Shown: positions 9,126 through 17,216 of the stretch, piece by piece
Layout of the letters: each line of letters begins with the position of its first letter
Numbering within the stretch: position 1 is the first letter of the stretch
Source of the DNA: Marinicella rhabdoformis
GTDB taxonomy: Bacteria; Pseudomonadota; Gammaproteobacteria; Xanthomonadales; Marinicellaceae
Length of the DNA: 64,000 nt
Direction of reading: 5' to 3'
Assembly (NCBI RefSeq): GCF_009671245.1
Contig: NZ_VTFS01000001.1
Coordinates: forward strand, 841,914-905,913
The notes under the pieces: model-generated
The model's database searches: none
What the model saw: the letters and a program-made list of their open reading frames with translations, nothing else
What the model was told of the DNA's origin: nothing
Position numbers and translations under genes: made by a program

Positions 9126-9735
9126 AATCTACCGGCCCTTTACCTTCTCGAATCACATTAACCTCACCTTCAGATAAATCAATCACTGTGGTGGGTTCTT
9201 GTGCAGTATAGCCTGCACTGATGATGCTATTAACCCTGTTGCCGACTTTTAAATTGATGTCATCAACATCCAATTCATACATGTCTATGTCAGGGAATTC
9301 CAGTGTCGATGTCATCATGGGCTCGCCCAACTCTTCCAATAAAGCACTGACCACAGCATGGTCTGCGATTCTGACACCAATGGTTTTACGCTTTTGATGC
9401 TGTAATTTCTTAGGCACGCGCCGAGTCGCTTCTAAAATAAAAGTGTAAGCACCAGGTGTGTGTTGTTTAATCAAACGAAAAGCCACATTATCCACCAAAA
9501 CAAATTCGGTCATCTGAGAAATGTTCCCGCACATCATCGTGAAGTGGTGTTGTGCGTCTATTTCTTTAATTTGACTGACAATTTTTGCAGCTTTTACATT
9601 ATCCATGCTCCAACCAATCGCATAACCTGAATCAGTTGGATACACAATCAACCCACCATTTCGCACAGATGCAATCGCTGCTTTGATGCTTCTGGGCTGA
9701 GGATTGTCTGGATGAACCCTTAAAATATCTGCCAT
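9118..9735 (-). CDS. YciO-type Sua5/YrdC family protein
   Basis: A 205-residue Sua5/YciO/YrdC-fold protein, with GGLIVYPTDSGYAIGWSM and GVRIADHAVVSALLEELG. YrdC/Sua5 enzymes make threonylcarbamoyl-adenylate for the t6A modification of tRNA. The YciO branch shares the fold, but its role is less certain; the N-terminal wording (RVHPDNPQPRSI) and the gene position fit the YciO branch. GAGGAGG lies 6 nt before the ATG, inside the end of the upstream asparaginase-like gene, and the stop and start are directly adjacent (TAAATG). Confidence 0.85.
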   Translation of the reverse strand: MADILRVHPDNPQPRSIKAAIASVRNGGLIVYPTDSGYAIGWSMDNVKAAKIVSQIKEIDAQHHFTMMCGNISQMTEFVLVDNVAFRLIKQHTPGAYTFILEATRRVPKKLQHQKRKTIGVRIADHAVVSALLEELGEPMMTSTLEFPDIDMYELDVDDINLKVGNRVNSIISAGYTAQEPTTVIDLSEGEVNVIREGKGPVDFV

Positions 9736-10221
9736 TTAAGCCTCCTCAAAACGGTTGGCTTTACGGTTTTTTCGCACTTTCATCGGATCCCAAACCAGCC
9801 CACTCATAATAACCCAGATACCGGGAGGCTGGGTTTGCACCGCAGATACAGCACAGCCTATGTTAAAAATGGCGTCAGTAGAATTAAACCTCGCGGGTGT
9901 CAAAGCGCCCGTCATAACAATGGTTTTCCCTTCTATACCTTGTAAATATTTGGCTGTATCGACCATGGTGTCTGTGCCATGCGTGATGAGAAAGTGTGTT
10001 TCATCTGATTTTTCAATCACTTTGCGAATCAAGTCGCGGTCATCGTCATTGATATAGATTGAATCTTTTTTTAACAACGGCACCACTTCGAAATCAAAGC
10101 CTACATGAAATGATTGTAACAATTCACCTATCACTGGCTTGCCAATTTGATACTCACTCAAATCGTCAAAATACATTTTATCAATCGTGCCACCTGTGGT
10201 GATGATTTTCAGTTGTTTCAT
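9736..10221 (-). CDS. Single-domain asparaginase family protein
   Basis: A 161-residue protein matching only the N-terminal domain of L-asparaginases: TTGGTIDK near the start holds the nucleophile Thr, and THGTDTMVDTA holds the second catalytic Thr-Asp pair. Full-length type I and II enzymes are about 330 residues, and the C-terminal domain is absent here. The frame ends in a normal stop followed immediately by the next start with a strong ribosome site, so this looks like a genuine short form and not a frameshift. Substrate and activity are uncertain. It is the first gene of the operon leading to yciO, scpA, scpB and rluB. Confidence 0.82.
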   Translation of the reverse strand: MKQLKIITTGGTIDKMYFDDLSEYQIGKPVIGELLQSFHVGFDFEVVPLLKKDSIYINDDDRDLIRKVIEKSDETHFLITHGTDTMVDTAKYLQGIEGKTIVMTGALTPARFNSTDAIFNIGCAVSAVQTQPPGIWVIMSGLVWDPMKVRKNRKANRFEEA

Positions 10222-10302
10222 GCTGTTCCTGTAAACGTTTGCTTCAACTCGCTATTCTAATGTCTTTTTACACAATTTGAATGGCGATTATTCAATTTTT
10301 GT

Positions 10303-11097
10303 ATGACAGCTTATAGTAACATAGCCACCATGAACCGCTCATTTCAATTTGCTGCGCCTTATGTTGCCCTCATCAGTTTTATCATCTTTGCTGTCTCAAT
10401 CTACAAACGCAATGATTTTACACAAACACTGAAAGCCTTACCCGAACTCTCATCAGAGCCAAAACAAAGTCCTATAAACCGTCCGGCCTTTTTGACAGAA
10501 TATAATAAAGAAACATTTGAAGTCATCCCCAAATACGATTATGAAATATATGGATTGGTGGTTTCTTATCGCTTGCATGATGCCAATGGAAGCACCATGA
10601 TTCATGACCTCAACAAGGACCATTTAAATGTGGCTGACTTTTGTGTTGTCTGGGGAACCTCGGCTGACCCCCAGCTGCTTAAAGCTATGGAGTTCAGCAA
10701 TGGGCAATTCACATGCAATTATGGTGCGTCAAGTCACCAAGTTTGGGAAGATTTTAATCACAACCAACTCTCAAATAACCACCTATTGGCAACGGATGAA
10801 AACATCAGGTCAGCAATCGACCGCATCCGCATTGGCGACCAAATACACATCAAAGGTTGGCTGTCTCACTATGTCAACCCCATGGGATACGAACGAGGTA
10901 CAAGCACAACAAGAACTGATACAGGGAACGGTGCTTGTGAAACGGTGTTTGTTAATGAAATTCACATCCTACAATCCATGTCAACTGAATGGCGCCACTT
11001 GATTTGGTTGTCTTTTTTGTCTTTGTCTGCTGCTTTATGGACCATATACCACACTCCAGTCGTGGCAAGACAATACGAGAAATCTAAGAACAAATAA
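10303..11097 (+). CDS. Conserved membrane protein of unknown function
   Basis: A 264-residue protein with one N-terminal hydrophobic segment (about 18-36), a soluble middle of about 190 residues and one C-terminal hydrophobic segment (about 233-250), so the middle probably faces the periplasm. Distinctive blocks are NVADFCVVWG, NGQFTCNYG, LSNNHLLATDE, IRIGDQIHIKGWLSHY and the pair RGTSTTRTDTGNGACET. I recall similar blocks in uncharacterised gammaproteobacterial proteins but know no function. An ATG at 10330 (MNRSFQF) is an equally possible start; neither has a clear ribosome site. A large secreted protein of unknown role follows after 52 nt. Confidence 0.7.
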   Translation: MTAYSNIATMNRSFQFAAPYVALISFIIFAVSIYKRNDFTQTLKALPELSSEPKQSPINRPAFLTEYNKETFEVIPKYDYEIYGLVVSYRLHDANGSTMIHDLNKDHLNVADFCVVWGTSADPQLLKAMEFSNGQFTCNYGASSHQVWEDFNHNQLSNNHLLATDENIRSAIDRIRIGDQIHIKGWLSHYVNPMGYERGTSTTRTDTGNGACETVFVNEIHILQSMSTEWRHLIWLSFLSLSAALWTIYHTPVVARQYEKSKNK

Positions 11098-11149
11098 ATA
11101 AATCATCAAATCAAATACAAAACAGTTAACGCTTTGGTACAATTTCACC

Positions 11150-13717
11150 ATGAAAATATATTGGTTAATTTGCTTTACAACACTGAGTTTCATCACCTGT
11201 GCACAAGAAACAACTGAGCCAGTTAAGCCTCAGTTCACAACACAAGATGCACATGACATCGCACGCTATTTACAAAAAAATAAAGACATTAAAACAGCGG
11301 TACATTTAACTCAAACCGCTTGGAAAATGACCACTTCTTTTGCGTCAAATGAACAGTTGACCAGCCAATGGGAAGATGCTTTAGACACTGAAATAAGGCC
11401 AATCCCATCTTTCCCTAAAATTAATTCACACCTGACTGCTGGCCAGTTTTTAATTCAATTCAGTGATGGCATGGATCTGGATGACTGGCGATTGGTAGAC
11501 CTGCCTTTGCTGCCTGCTTTTGAAACTGACGCCGAACAAACTTCAGCCAGTGACTATTTCAGTTATTACATCAACTTACCTCTGTACTGGGAGCAGTTGA
11601 TGTCAAACATGAATGGTTCTGCCACTTGGTTAACAATCCCTGATTTCCAATGGATTGTACCTAAGCAAAAGAAAAACAAACAAACCAGCCAGTTGTACCA
11701 AGTTTTAAAAGCCGTTCAAGGCGAAGTACCCTTGTCTGAAACCATCAGCAGTCAGGCATGGGACAACACAATCAGCCCGATTCAAACAGCCTTACTCAGG
11801 GCTCAATACCATATCCAAAATGCCCGTTGGTTATCTCTTTTTTACGATTGGTTAGAAATTTACCAATTGTCAGAAAACAGCACACAGTTGCTGACAGCTG
11901 ACCAACAATTACAGTTCCAACAGGTCATTGATAACACCCAAGAGGTTTGGCAAAACAATCAAGCTGAAATTGAAGCTATTGATAACCGCATTTACCCATT
12001 GATGCTGTTAATTTTGAACCAAATTCCTGAAAAATTTAAAAACCCTGATCATTTCAATGAAAGTTTAAATTTGAAAGTTTTTGAGCTGGTGTGGGAAATG
12101 GAGCAAGCCGCAGATTATGCCAACCATGTTTTGCGCCAAGACATAAAAAATAATTTAGAAATTTGCCTCAATTTAAGCGCCGAAGAAACACCCAACCCAC
12201 AGCCCGCCATGGCAAAAAAACAATTCCAAAGCTGTGTTAATGAATTTGCTCAATGGGGCATTCAGCGGGCAACCAACTCTGCTCTTTCGGGTAAACTGGT
12301 TAGATTAGATGGCGCTTTGGCATTGTCTAGGGCCCTGGAGCTACCACACTTTCAAATCATCAACTTTCTCGCCATGAGTACTGACAGTGATGAGAGCTGT
12401 CAGAAATCCATGCAATTACAAGCGAATCCTGTTGAATGGACATTGGCCGCCGAATCAATGGCTTGGTTGCACGACAGGTGGCCTGGCCTGATGTCATCTT
12501 GGGCGGATAAGAACCAACTGGTCAGTTTATACAAAAACGGTCAAGCCATCTACAGAAACCCTGACTGTTTGGTATCAAATCAAGTGCTTCAAAATCAATT
12601 TGAAACCGTCAAAACACAATGGCTCAAACTCAAAGCGGCGATCAATGATCAATTAAAAATCTACCGTGACTCGCACCTGGCTGAAAACAGTCAGATTGAT
12701 TTTTTTCAACCCGTCAATCAATACACACAACTGGCCTCTGACAACATCAAAATATCACCCTGTGATGTTGCCAAAGCTTGTGGTGCTTTTGTTGAGTTAC
12801 CCGCCAGTACAGCCTTGCTGGACCTGTTTCCTAACCACCTTAAAATGGCTCAACAGTTTGGTTTAGGTGAATTAAAACTGTGCTATGACCAAGTCGAATG
12901 GAAGCAGCGCCAAACCGAACCCACACACTTAAACAACAACAGCATAGCCAATTTTACTGGTCAACTGTCGTTACAATTAACCGGTAAATACCAAGAACAA
13001 ACCGTTTTCACTAAACTGATTGAGGGAGAAACCCGACATTTGTATTTATTTGGAGAGAATTCAGAAGAGGTTTTGAACATGGACTGTCCATTACCTATCG
13101 TTGGAAAGCAAATAAACACCCAGTTAGAACGAGGCACATATGGCTTATTTCCCAATCGCCTGACTTTTTTAACAGCCCAACGCACCAATATAAACACCGT
13201 TATTGATAACAATTGGTCTGATGGAGAGAACTGGCAAAGTAAATTTGCTGACGAAAACCACTCAGCCATTTTATTCTATGACGAAATGACAGAAGTGAAA
13301 CAATCGGTGAATGAAGCCTTTTTACGTCATAACAATGCAGTACAACAACAAATTTACCGAAAACTGATGTATTCTAACGCCGCCAGAATCAATGATTCCG
13401 CCTTGTCTCTCGCCGTTTTTGAATACCTGACAGAACGCCAATTGTTTAACAAAATGACTCAGTCATTGTTTCCACAATTGTACTTACAACCTGAAATTCG
13501 ATCTGTTCTCAAAGGCAATCAGCGCTTGATGGACGAGGCATTCTTCAAATTAGCATTTGAAAACCAATCAAATTTATTAGACATGCTCAACAAAGGAGAT
13601 GAACTGATTTTCAAACACCAAAGCATCTGGACACAGTTATCAATGCCTTTGCCCGCTGGAAACCTCAGTAGCAGTAAACAACAGCTCAAACAAGCCATTC
13701 AATTCAGCCCGAATTAA
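11150..13717 (+). CDS. Large exported protein of unknown function
   Basis: An 855-residue protein with a short signal peptide (MKIYWLICFTTLSFITCAQE). A Cys at residue 17 could be lipidated, but the preceding residues fit a lipobox poorly. The mature part is Gln/Asn-rich, mostly helical in appearance, with many Trp and several Cys (for example LNMDCPLPIVG, SPCDVAKACGAF). I recognise no domain, repeat or catalytic motif. It lies directly after the 264-residue membrane protein on the same strand and faces the M48 protease gene, with only 16 nt between the two stop codons. Confidence 0.75.
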   Translation: MKIYWLICFTTLSFITCAQETTEPVKPQFTTQDAHDIARYLQKNKDIKTAVHLTQTAWKMTTSFASNEQLTSQWEDALDTEIRPIPSFPKINSHLTAGQFLIQFSDGMDLDDWRLVDLPLLPAFETDAEQTSASDYFSYYINLPLYWEQLMSNMNGSATWLTIPDFQWIVPKQKKNKQTSQLYQVLKAVQGEVPLSETISSQAWDNTISPIQTALLRAQYHIQNARWLSLFYDWLEIYQLSENSTQLLTADQQLQFQQVIDNTQEVWQNNQAEIEAIDNRIYPLMLLILNQIPEKFKNPDHFNESLNLKVFELVWEMEQAADYANHVLRQDIKNNLEICLNLSAEETPNPQPAMAKKQFQSCVNEFAQWGIQRATNSALSGKLVRLDGALALSRALELPHFQIINFLAMSTDSDESCQKSMQLQANPVEWTLAAESMAWLHDRWPGLMSSWADKNQLVSLYKNGQAIYRNPDCLVSNQVLQNQFETVKTQWLKLKAAINDQLKIYRDSHLAENSQIDFFQPVNQYTQLASDNIKISPCDVAKACGAFVELPASTALLDLFPNHLKMAQQFGLGELKLCYDQVEWKQRQTEPTHLNNNSIANFTGQLSLQLTGKYQEQTVFTKLIEGETRHLYLFGENSEEVLNMDCPLPIVGKQINTQLERGTYGLFPNRLTFLTAQRTNINTVIDNNWSDGENWQSKFADENHSAILFYDEMTEVKQSVNEAFLRHNNAVQQQIYRKLMYSNAARINDSALSLAVFEYLTERQLFNKMTQSLFPQLYLQPEIRSVLKGNQRLMDEAFFKLAFENQSNLLDMLNKGDELIFKHQSIWTQLSMPLPAGNLSSSKQQLKQAIQFSPN

Positions 13718-13733
13718 ATCATTACAGAGCCTG

Positions 13734-14519
13734 TCACAGTTGGCAGTTTGGCTTTCGCCCACTGTTTTGATACAACGGCAAGGCCTTAGGCATACGCCTT
13801 TGTAAGCGTTGGATTCTTTTTTGTGGATTGGGGTGCGTCGACATAAATTGTGGCTGCCTTTGGCTGCCTGACGCTTTGTCCATGTTCTGCCACAGCGACA
13901 CACTTTCTTGTGGATTGAACCCCGCTTGAGCCATCAAATCCAGCCCAATCACATCGGCTTCTGACTCATGCTCTCTAGAATAAGGTAACAAAACACCCAG
14001 CTGTGCACCCAGACCCAGCCCAAGCATTAACATCTGACGTTCCGTTGAACCTTCAATCTTTTGGCTGGCCATGACATCTGCCAGCTGTAATCCAGTTTGT
14101 GTGGCTAATTGATGCGAAACCCGCTCTGCACCATGACGAGATAACACATGCCCAATTTCATGACCGATAACAGTCGCCAATTGTGCTGGCGTTTCAGCTA
14201 CAGCCAATAAGCCAGTATGAACACCAATTTTCCCACCAGGGAGTGCAAAGGCATTCGCACTCGGCGCTTCAAAAACCACCACTTCCCAATCTTGCCCACC
14301 TTGAGGCATGACATCTAAAATGGCATTGGTGACACATTGAACATATTGGTTCACTTCACGGTCTCTACTGATTGTCTGGGACGTTTTCATTTCTTGAAAA
14401 GAAGTGATCCCCATTTGTGTCATTTGGCTGTCTCCAACTAAAATTAGCTGTTGCCGCCCTGTCGGTGAAGTCGCACAAGCGGTTAAAAAAACACAGGCTA
14501 TGATGATCAATTTGTTCAT
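13734..14519 (-). CDS. M48 family metalloprotease, lipoprotein
   Basis: A 261-residue lipoprotein: signal MNKLIIIACVFLTAC with Cys15 as the likely lipidated residue. The peptidase M48 domain has the zinc motif HEIGH (residues 120-124) and the third ligand Glu in REHESEADVIG (about residue 187). It resembles the small, single-domain periplasmic M48 proteases related to LoiP/YggG and the protease part of BepA, which act in outer-membrane quality control. No TPR region follows, so it is not a full BepA. The stretch FALPGGKIGVHTGLL is typical of the family. It is transcribed divergently from the secreted histidine phosphatase. Confidence 0.92.
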   Translation of the reverse strand: MNKLIIIACVFLTACATSPTGRQQLILVGDSQMTQMGITSFQEMKTSQTISRDREVNQYVQCVTNAILDVMPQGGQDWEVVVFEAPSANAFALPGGKIGVHTGLLAVAETPAQLATVIGHEIGHVLSRHGAERVSHQLATQTGLQLADVMASQKIEGSTERQMLMLGLGLGAQLGVLLPYSREHESEADVIGLDLMAQAGFNPQESVSLWQNMDKASGSQRQPQFMSTHPNPQKRIQRLQRRMPKALPLYQNSGRKPNCQL

Positions 14520-14650
14520 GGCGAATCCAATCTGTTTAAAACGTCTATTTTACACAAGCCATGGTGTGATAGATGTCAAAACATGTAACAGCCATTTGAA
14601 CACACGAGCAACTGCTGATTTGTTACAATGGTATTTTTTGTGAATTGACA

Positions 14651-15172
14651 ATGAAACTGATTACCCTGTTATTCTTGCTCAGCACCACTTGTGCTCACAG
14701 CGCAACACACTACTTTGTCAGACATGCTGAGAAAATCACCAATGATCCTGCAAACAAAAATCCAGAATTAACATTAAAAGGTCAGCAAAGGGCACAAAAC
14801 TTGGCCTTGCTACTTTCACAAGCTGATATCGAACACATCTACAGCACTGCCTACAAAAGAACTGAGCTGACGGCACAACCCCTTTCAGACAGGCTCGGCA
14901 TTCCGCTTAAGCACTATGACCCCAGAGCACTTGAACTGCTGGTTAAAGAATTGAAAGGACTTCAAGGGAACACTTTAACTGTTGGACACAGCAATACCAC
15001 AACGGAGGCTGTTTCATTGTTGACCCTGCAGACAATGAACGGCCTCACTGAAGAAGATTATGGGGATGTTTTTCAAGTGGTGATTGAAGGTGACAAAGTG
15101 GTTTTAAATCACTTGAAATTGCCACCCGATTCGGTACTAAAGGTTAATTCTCAACCCATTAATACCAAGTAA
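14651..15172 (+). CDS. Exported histidine phosphatase family protein
   Basis: A 173-residue protein with a signal peptide (MKLITLLFLLSTTCAHSA), so it is probably periplasmic. The catalytic motif is YFVRHAEK, with an Arg in STAYKRTELTAQ and the second His in LTVGHSNTTTE. The start at 14651 (ATG) is preferred over a TTG two codons earlier. The family is diverse (phosphatases and mutases), so the substrate is unknown. Its 3' end overlaps the convergent small membrane protein gene by 22 nt. Confidence 0.85.
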   Translation: MKLITLLFLLSTTCAHSATHYFVRHAEKITNDPANKNPELTLKGQQRAQNLALLLSQADIEHIYSTAYKRTELTAQPLSDRLGIPLKHYDPRALELLVKELKGLQGNTLTVGHSNTTTEAVSLLTLQTMNGLTEEDYGDVFQVVIEGDKVVLNHLKLPPDSVLKVNSQPINTK

Positions 15173-15462
15173 ACTTCAACAAAACCCAAGACGAAAAAGA
15201 ATCCATAGATACCCAGTGCTTTGTTATATTGACTTCGCACTTGGGAGTCTGTCTGCACTTTGCGCATGTTCAACATCCAGACCAGCTCCAATAAAATCAC
15301 AAATACAAACAGTAAAATAAAAACAACAGCATAGATTCCCAACGGTTCAGACCAAGCAGCCGATGGATTTAAATACGCCACCAAAGCCATCACATTGGCC
15401 AAGACCACAGCGACCATCAAAGCCACACGTAAAGGGGTAAATACATTGGGTTTTTTATTCAT
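15151..15462 (-). CDS. Small three-segment membrane protein, unknown function
   Basis: A 103-residue protein with three hydrophobic segments (about 13-30, 42-63, 84-101) separated by a charged loop NMRKVQTDSQVRSQYNK. No family is recognised. It is supported as a real gene by its length, its membrane-protein composition and an ATG start with an open upstream region. The tail-to-tail overlap with the phosphatase gene is short. Confidence 0.65.
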   Translation of the reverse strand: MNKKPNVFTPLRVALMVAVVLANVMALVAYLNPSAAWSEPLGIYAVVFILLFVFVILLELVWMLNMRKVQTDSQVRSQYNKALGIYGFFFVLGFVEVYLVLMG

Positions 15463-15586
15463 GATTGAAATTGATTTTTCAAAATGTGCATTATAACAAA
15501 TAATGCTGATTTTTTTTGACCCATTGGCCTATGATTTTAAAGTTTAGCTATGATAATATGACCATTCTTCACAAGCTCTATATACA

Positions 15587-16951
15587 ATGAAACTCAAAAA
15601 ATCAATCACCATCATACTCTTCTCATTGCTACTTTCTGGCTTTGCTCAAGCCGACTTTTTAGATGGCATTGAAGCATATGAAAACAAAGACTACGTGACT
15701 GCATTCACTACTTTTTCTGAATTAGCCACACTGGGTAACCACCGGGCACAGTTCAATTTGGCTGTGATGTACATGAACGGAGAAGGTGTGCCAAAAGACC
15801 TTGAACTGGCCTATGCGTGGAGTAAATTAGCGCAACAAGATGAGCACACTGATTTCGCCAAAGTTGCCGAAAAAATTCTTGCTGATACCGATAAGAACCA
15901 ACACCCTATATTAGAAGAGAAAGCCGCCCAAATTCAGGCTCAATATGGAAAAGAAGCCATACTTCACAAGTTGTCACCGAACGAATACATACCCAACAAA
16001 GCTCAAAAGAACAAGCTGCACGCAGTGGTTTCTCCCATAAAAAGAACCGCTCCTCGCTATCCTAAAGAGGCGCTCAATGACAGAAAGCAAGGCTGGGTCA
16101 CAGCAATGATGGACATCCACCCAGATGGCAGTGTCAGATCTGTTGAAATCATAGAATCTTTCCCAGACACAGTTTTTGAGAAACCGACTGTAGATGCTTT
16201 ATCTACATTTAAATTTGATGTCAGTTTCCCGGAAGGCGTCGACCCTTATGTTGTCCAAGCTAAACAAACCTTCATTTATGAATTGCCTTTGCAAGCCAGC
16301 CAAAGCAAAATCAATGACTTATATGAAAAAAGACTGACAACGTTAAAAGAACATGCCAGCCAAGGTCACCCAGATGCACAATATGTTTATGCGGTTGCGG
16401 CTCGATCTCACATCGTTCCTGAACAACTAAAAATTGATCAAAAAGAAGCCAATCATTGGTTGTTAAAAGCGGCTCAAAACGGCCATGTTGAGGCCCAATA
16501 CTTATTAGGTAAAAACATCCTCCGTGGAAAAGGCTGTCAAGTTGAAAAGCAAAAAGCCGTGGATTGGATAGTCTATGCTGCAGAACAAGGCCATGATAAA
16601 TCTGCCCGTGAAGTTCATCGCCTATTAACTGAGTATGACAACCTGAACCACACTGAAAAATCTCCTCATAACTGGCTCAAACTGTCAGCTGAATCTGGCA
16701 ACCCTGAATCCCAGCTTGAGTATGCCCAATTTATAGCCGATTCTGAATCACCAACTGAGGAAACACTAAAAATAGCAGAACAGTTTTTAGCCAGTTATAC
16801 TGATCACAGGAAAAAAAATGTGTATTGGTATCAAACAGCAGCCCAAATAGAAATGATCAAAGGCGACGCTAAGCTAGCCCAAAAATACCAAAAGAAAGCC
16901 AAAAAAATGGCTAAAAAATTAGGTTGGGATCTGTCTGTTGCATCATTATAA
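15587..16951 (+). CDS. Exported SEL1-repeat protein with a TonB C-terminal-type domain
   Basis: A 454-residue protein with a signal peptide (MKLKKSITIILFSLLLSGFAQA). Residues about 25-90 form SEL1/TPR-like repeats (GNHRAQFNLAVMYMNGEGV). Residues about 155-230 match the TonB C-terminal fold, with RTAPRYPKEALNDRKQGWV, a DGSVRSVEIIESFP strand and VDALSTFKF. Further SEL1 repeats follow from about residue 255 (HPDAQYVYAVAARS; GHVEAQYLLGKNILRGKGC). It lacks the N-terminal anchor plus proline-rich stalk of TonB itself. A role as a periplasmic scaffold is an inference. Confidence 0.85.
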   Translation: MKLKKSITIILFSLLLSGFAQADFLDGIEAYENKDYVTAFTTFSELATLGNHRAQFNLAVMYMNGEGVPKDLELAYAWSKLAQQDEHTDFAKVAEKILADTDKNQHPILEEKAAQIQAQYGKEAILHKLSPNEYIPNKAQKNKLHAVVSPIKRTAPRYPKEALNDRKQGWVTAMMDIHPDGSVRSVEIIESFPDTVFEKPTVDALSTFKFDVSFPEGVDPYVVQAKQTFIYELPLQASQSKINDLYEKRLTTLKEHASQGHPDAQYVYAVAARSHIVPEQLKIDQKEANHWLLKAAQNGHVEAQYLLGKNILRGKGCQVEKQKAVDWIVYAAEQGHDKSAREVHRLLTEYDNLNHTEKSPHNWLKLSAESGNPESQLEYAQFIADSESPTEETLKIAEQFLASYTDHRKKNVYWYQTAAQIEMIKGDAKLAQKYQKKAKKMAKKLGWDLSVASL

Positions 16952-16974
16952 AACAATCATTTAAGTACAATTTC

Positions 16975-17006
16975 CCTTGTTGGTATCTTCTATCATACCA
17001 ACAAGG
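16975..17006. terminator. Strong hairpin after the SEL1/TonB-domain gene
   Basis: A perfect 12-bp inverted repeat CCTTGTTGGTAT/ATACCAACAAGG with an 8-nt loop, 23 nt past the stop codon, followed by AGTTTTG. The T-tract is short, so it is a probable terminator or an mRNA-stabilising hairpin. It sits in the 265-nt gap before the RND operon. Confidence 0.6.
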
Positions 17007-17104
17007 AGTTTTGTAACATATAACCTAGGTGCTACTTCAACTTTCTCAAGCGCCAGCTAAGCCTAAAAGCCCAATCAATAAACTCCTGCGATAAACCAAA
17101 TTAA

Positions 17105-17165
17105 ATGAACAAGCATTCATTCATAACTTCTTACACACTGCATTCAAAAACAGATAAGGTATAAT
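17105..17165 (+). promoter_or_regulatory. Candidate promoter and operator of the RND efflux operon
   Basis: TATAAT at 17160-17165 is a perfect -10 box, about 50 nt before the first ATG. A weak -35 (CTGCAT, 17138-17143) lies 16 nt upstream. The inverted repeat ATGAA-N6-TTCAT at 17105-17120 is the kind of short palindrome bound by TetR-type repressors, which often control efflux operons. No regulator gene lies next to it, so the operator role is a guess. Confidence 0.45.
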
Positions 17166-17216
17166 ACGCGCATTCAAAACAACACCAAATCAGGCATTTG
17201 CCTTTGGAGTCTTAAA

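Noticed and set aside
9736-10221. The short asparaginase read as a frameshifted pseudogene
   Set aside because: The stop is directly followed by a well-formed ribosome site and start of yciO, and the missing C-terminal domain is not found in another frame.
16952-17216. Search for a tRNA or small RNA gene in the 265-nt gap
   Set aside because: Only a terminator-like hairpin and the pump promoter were visible; no cloverleaf could be drawn.
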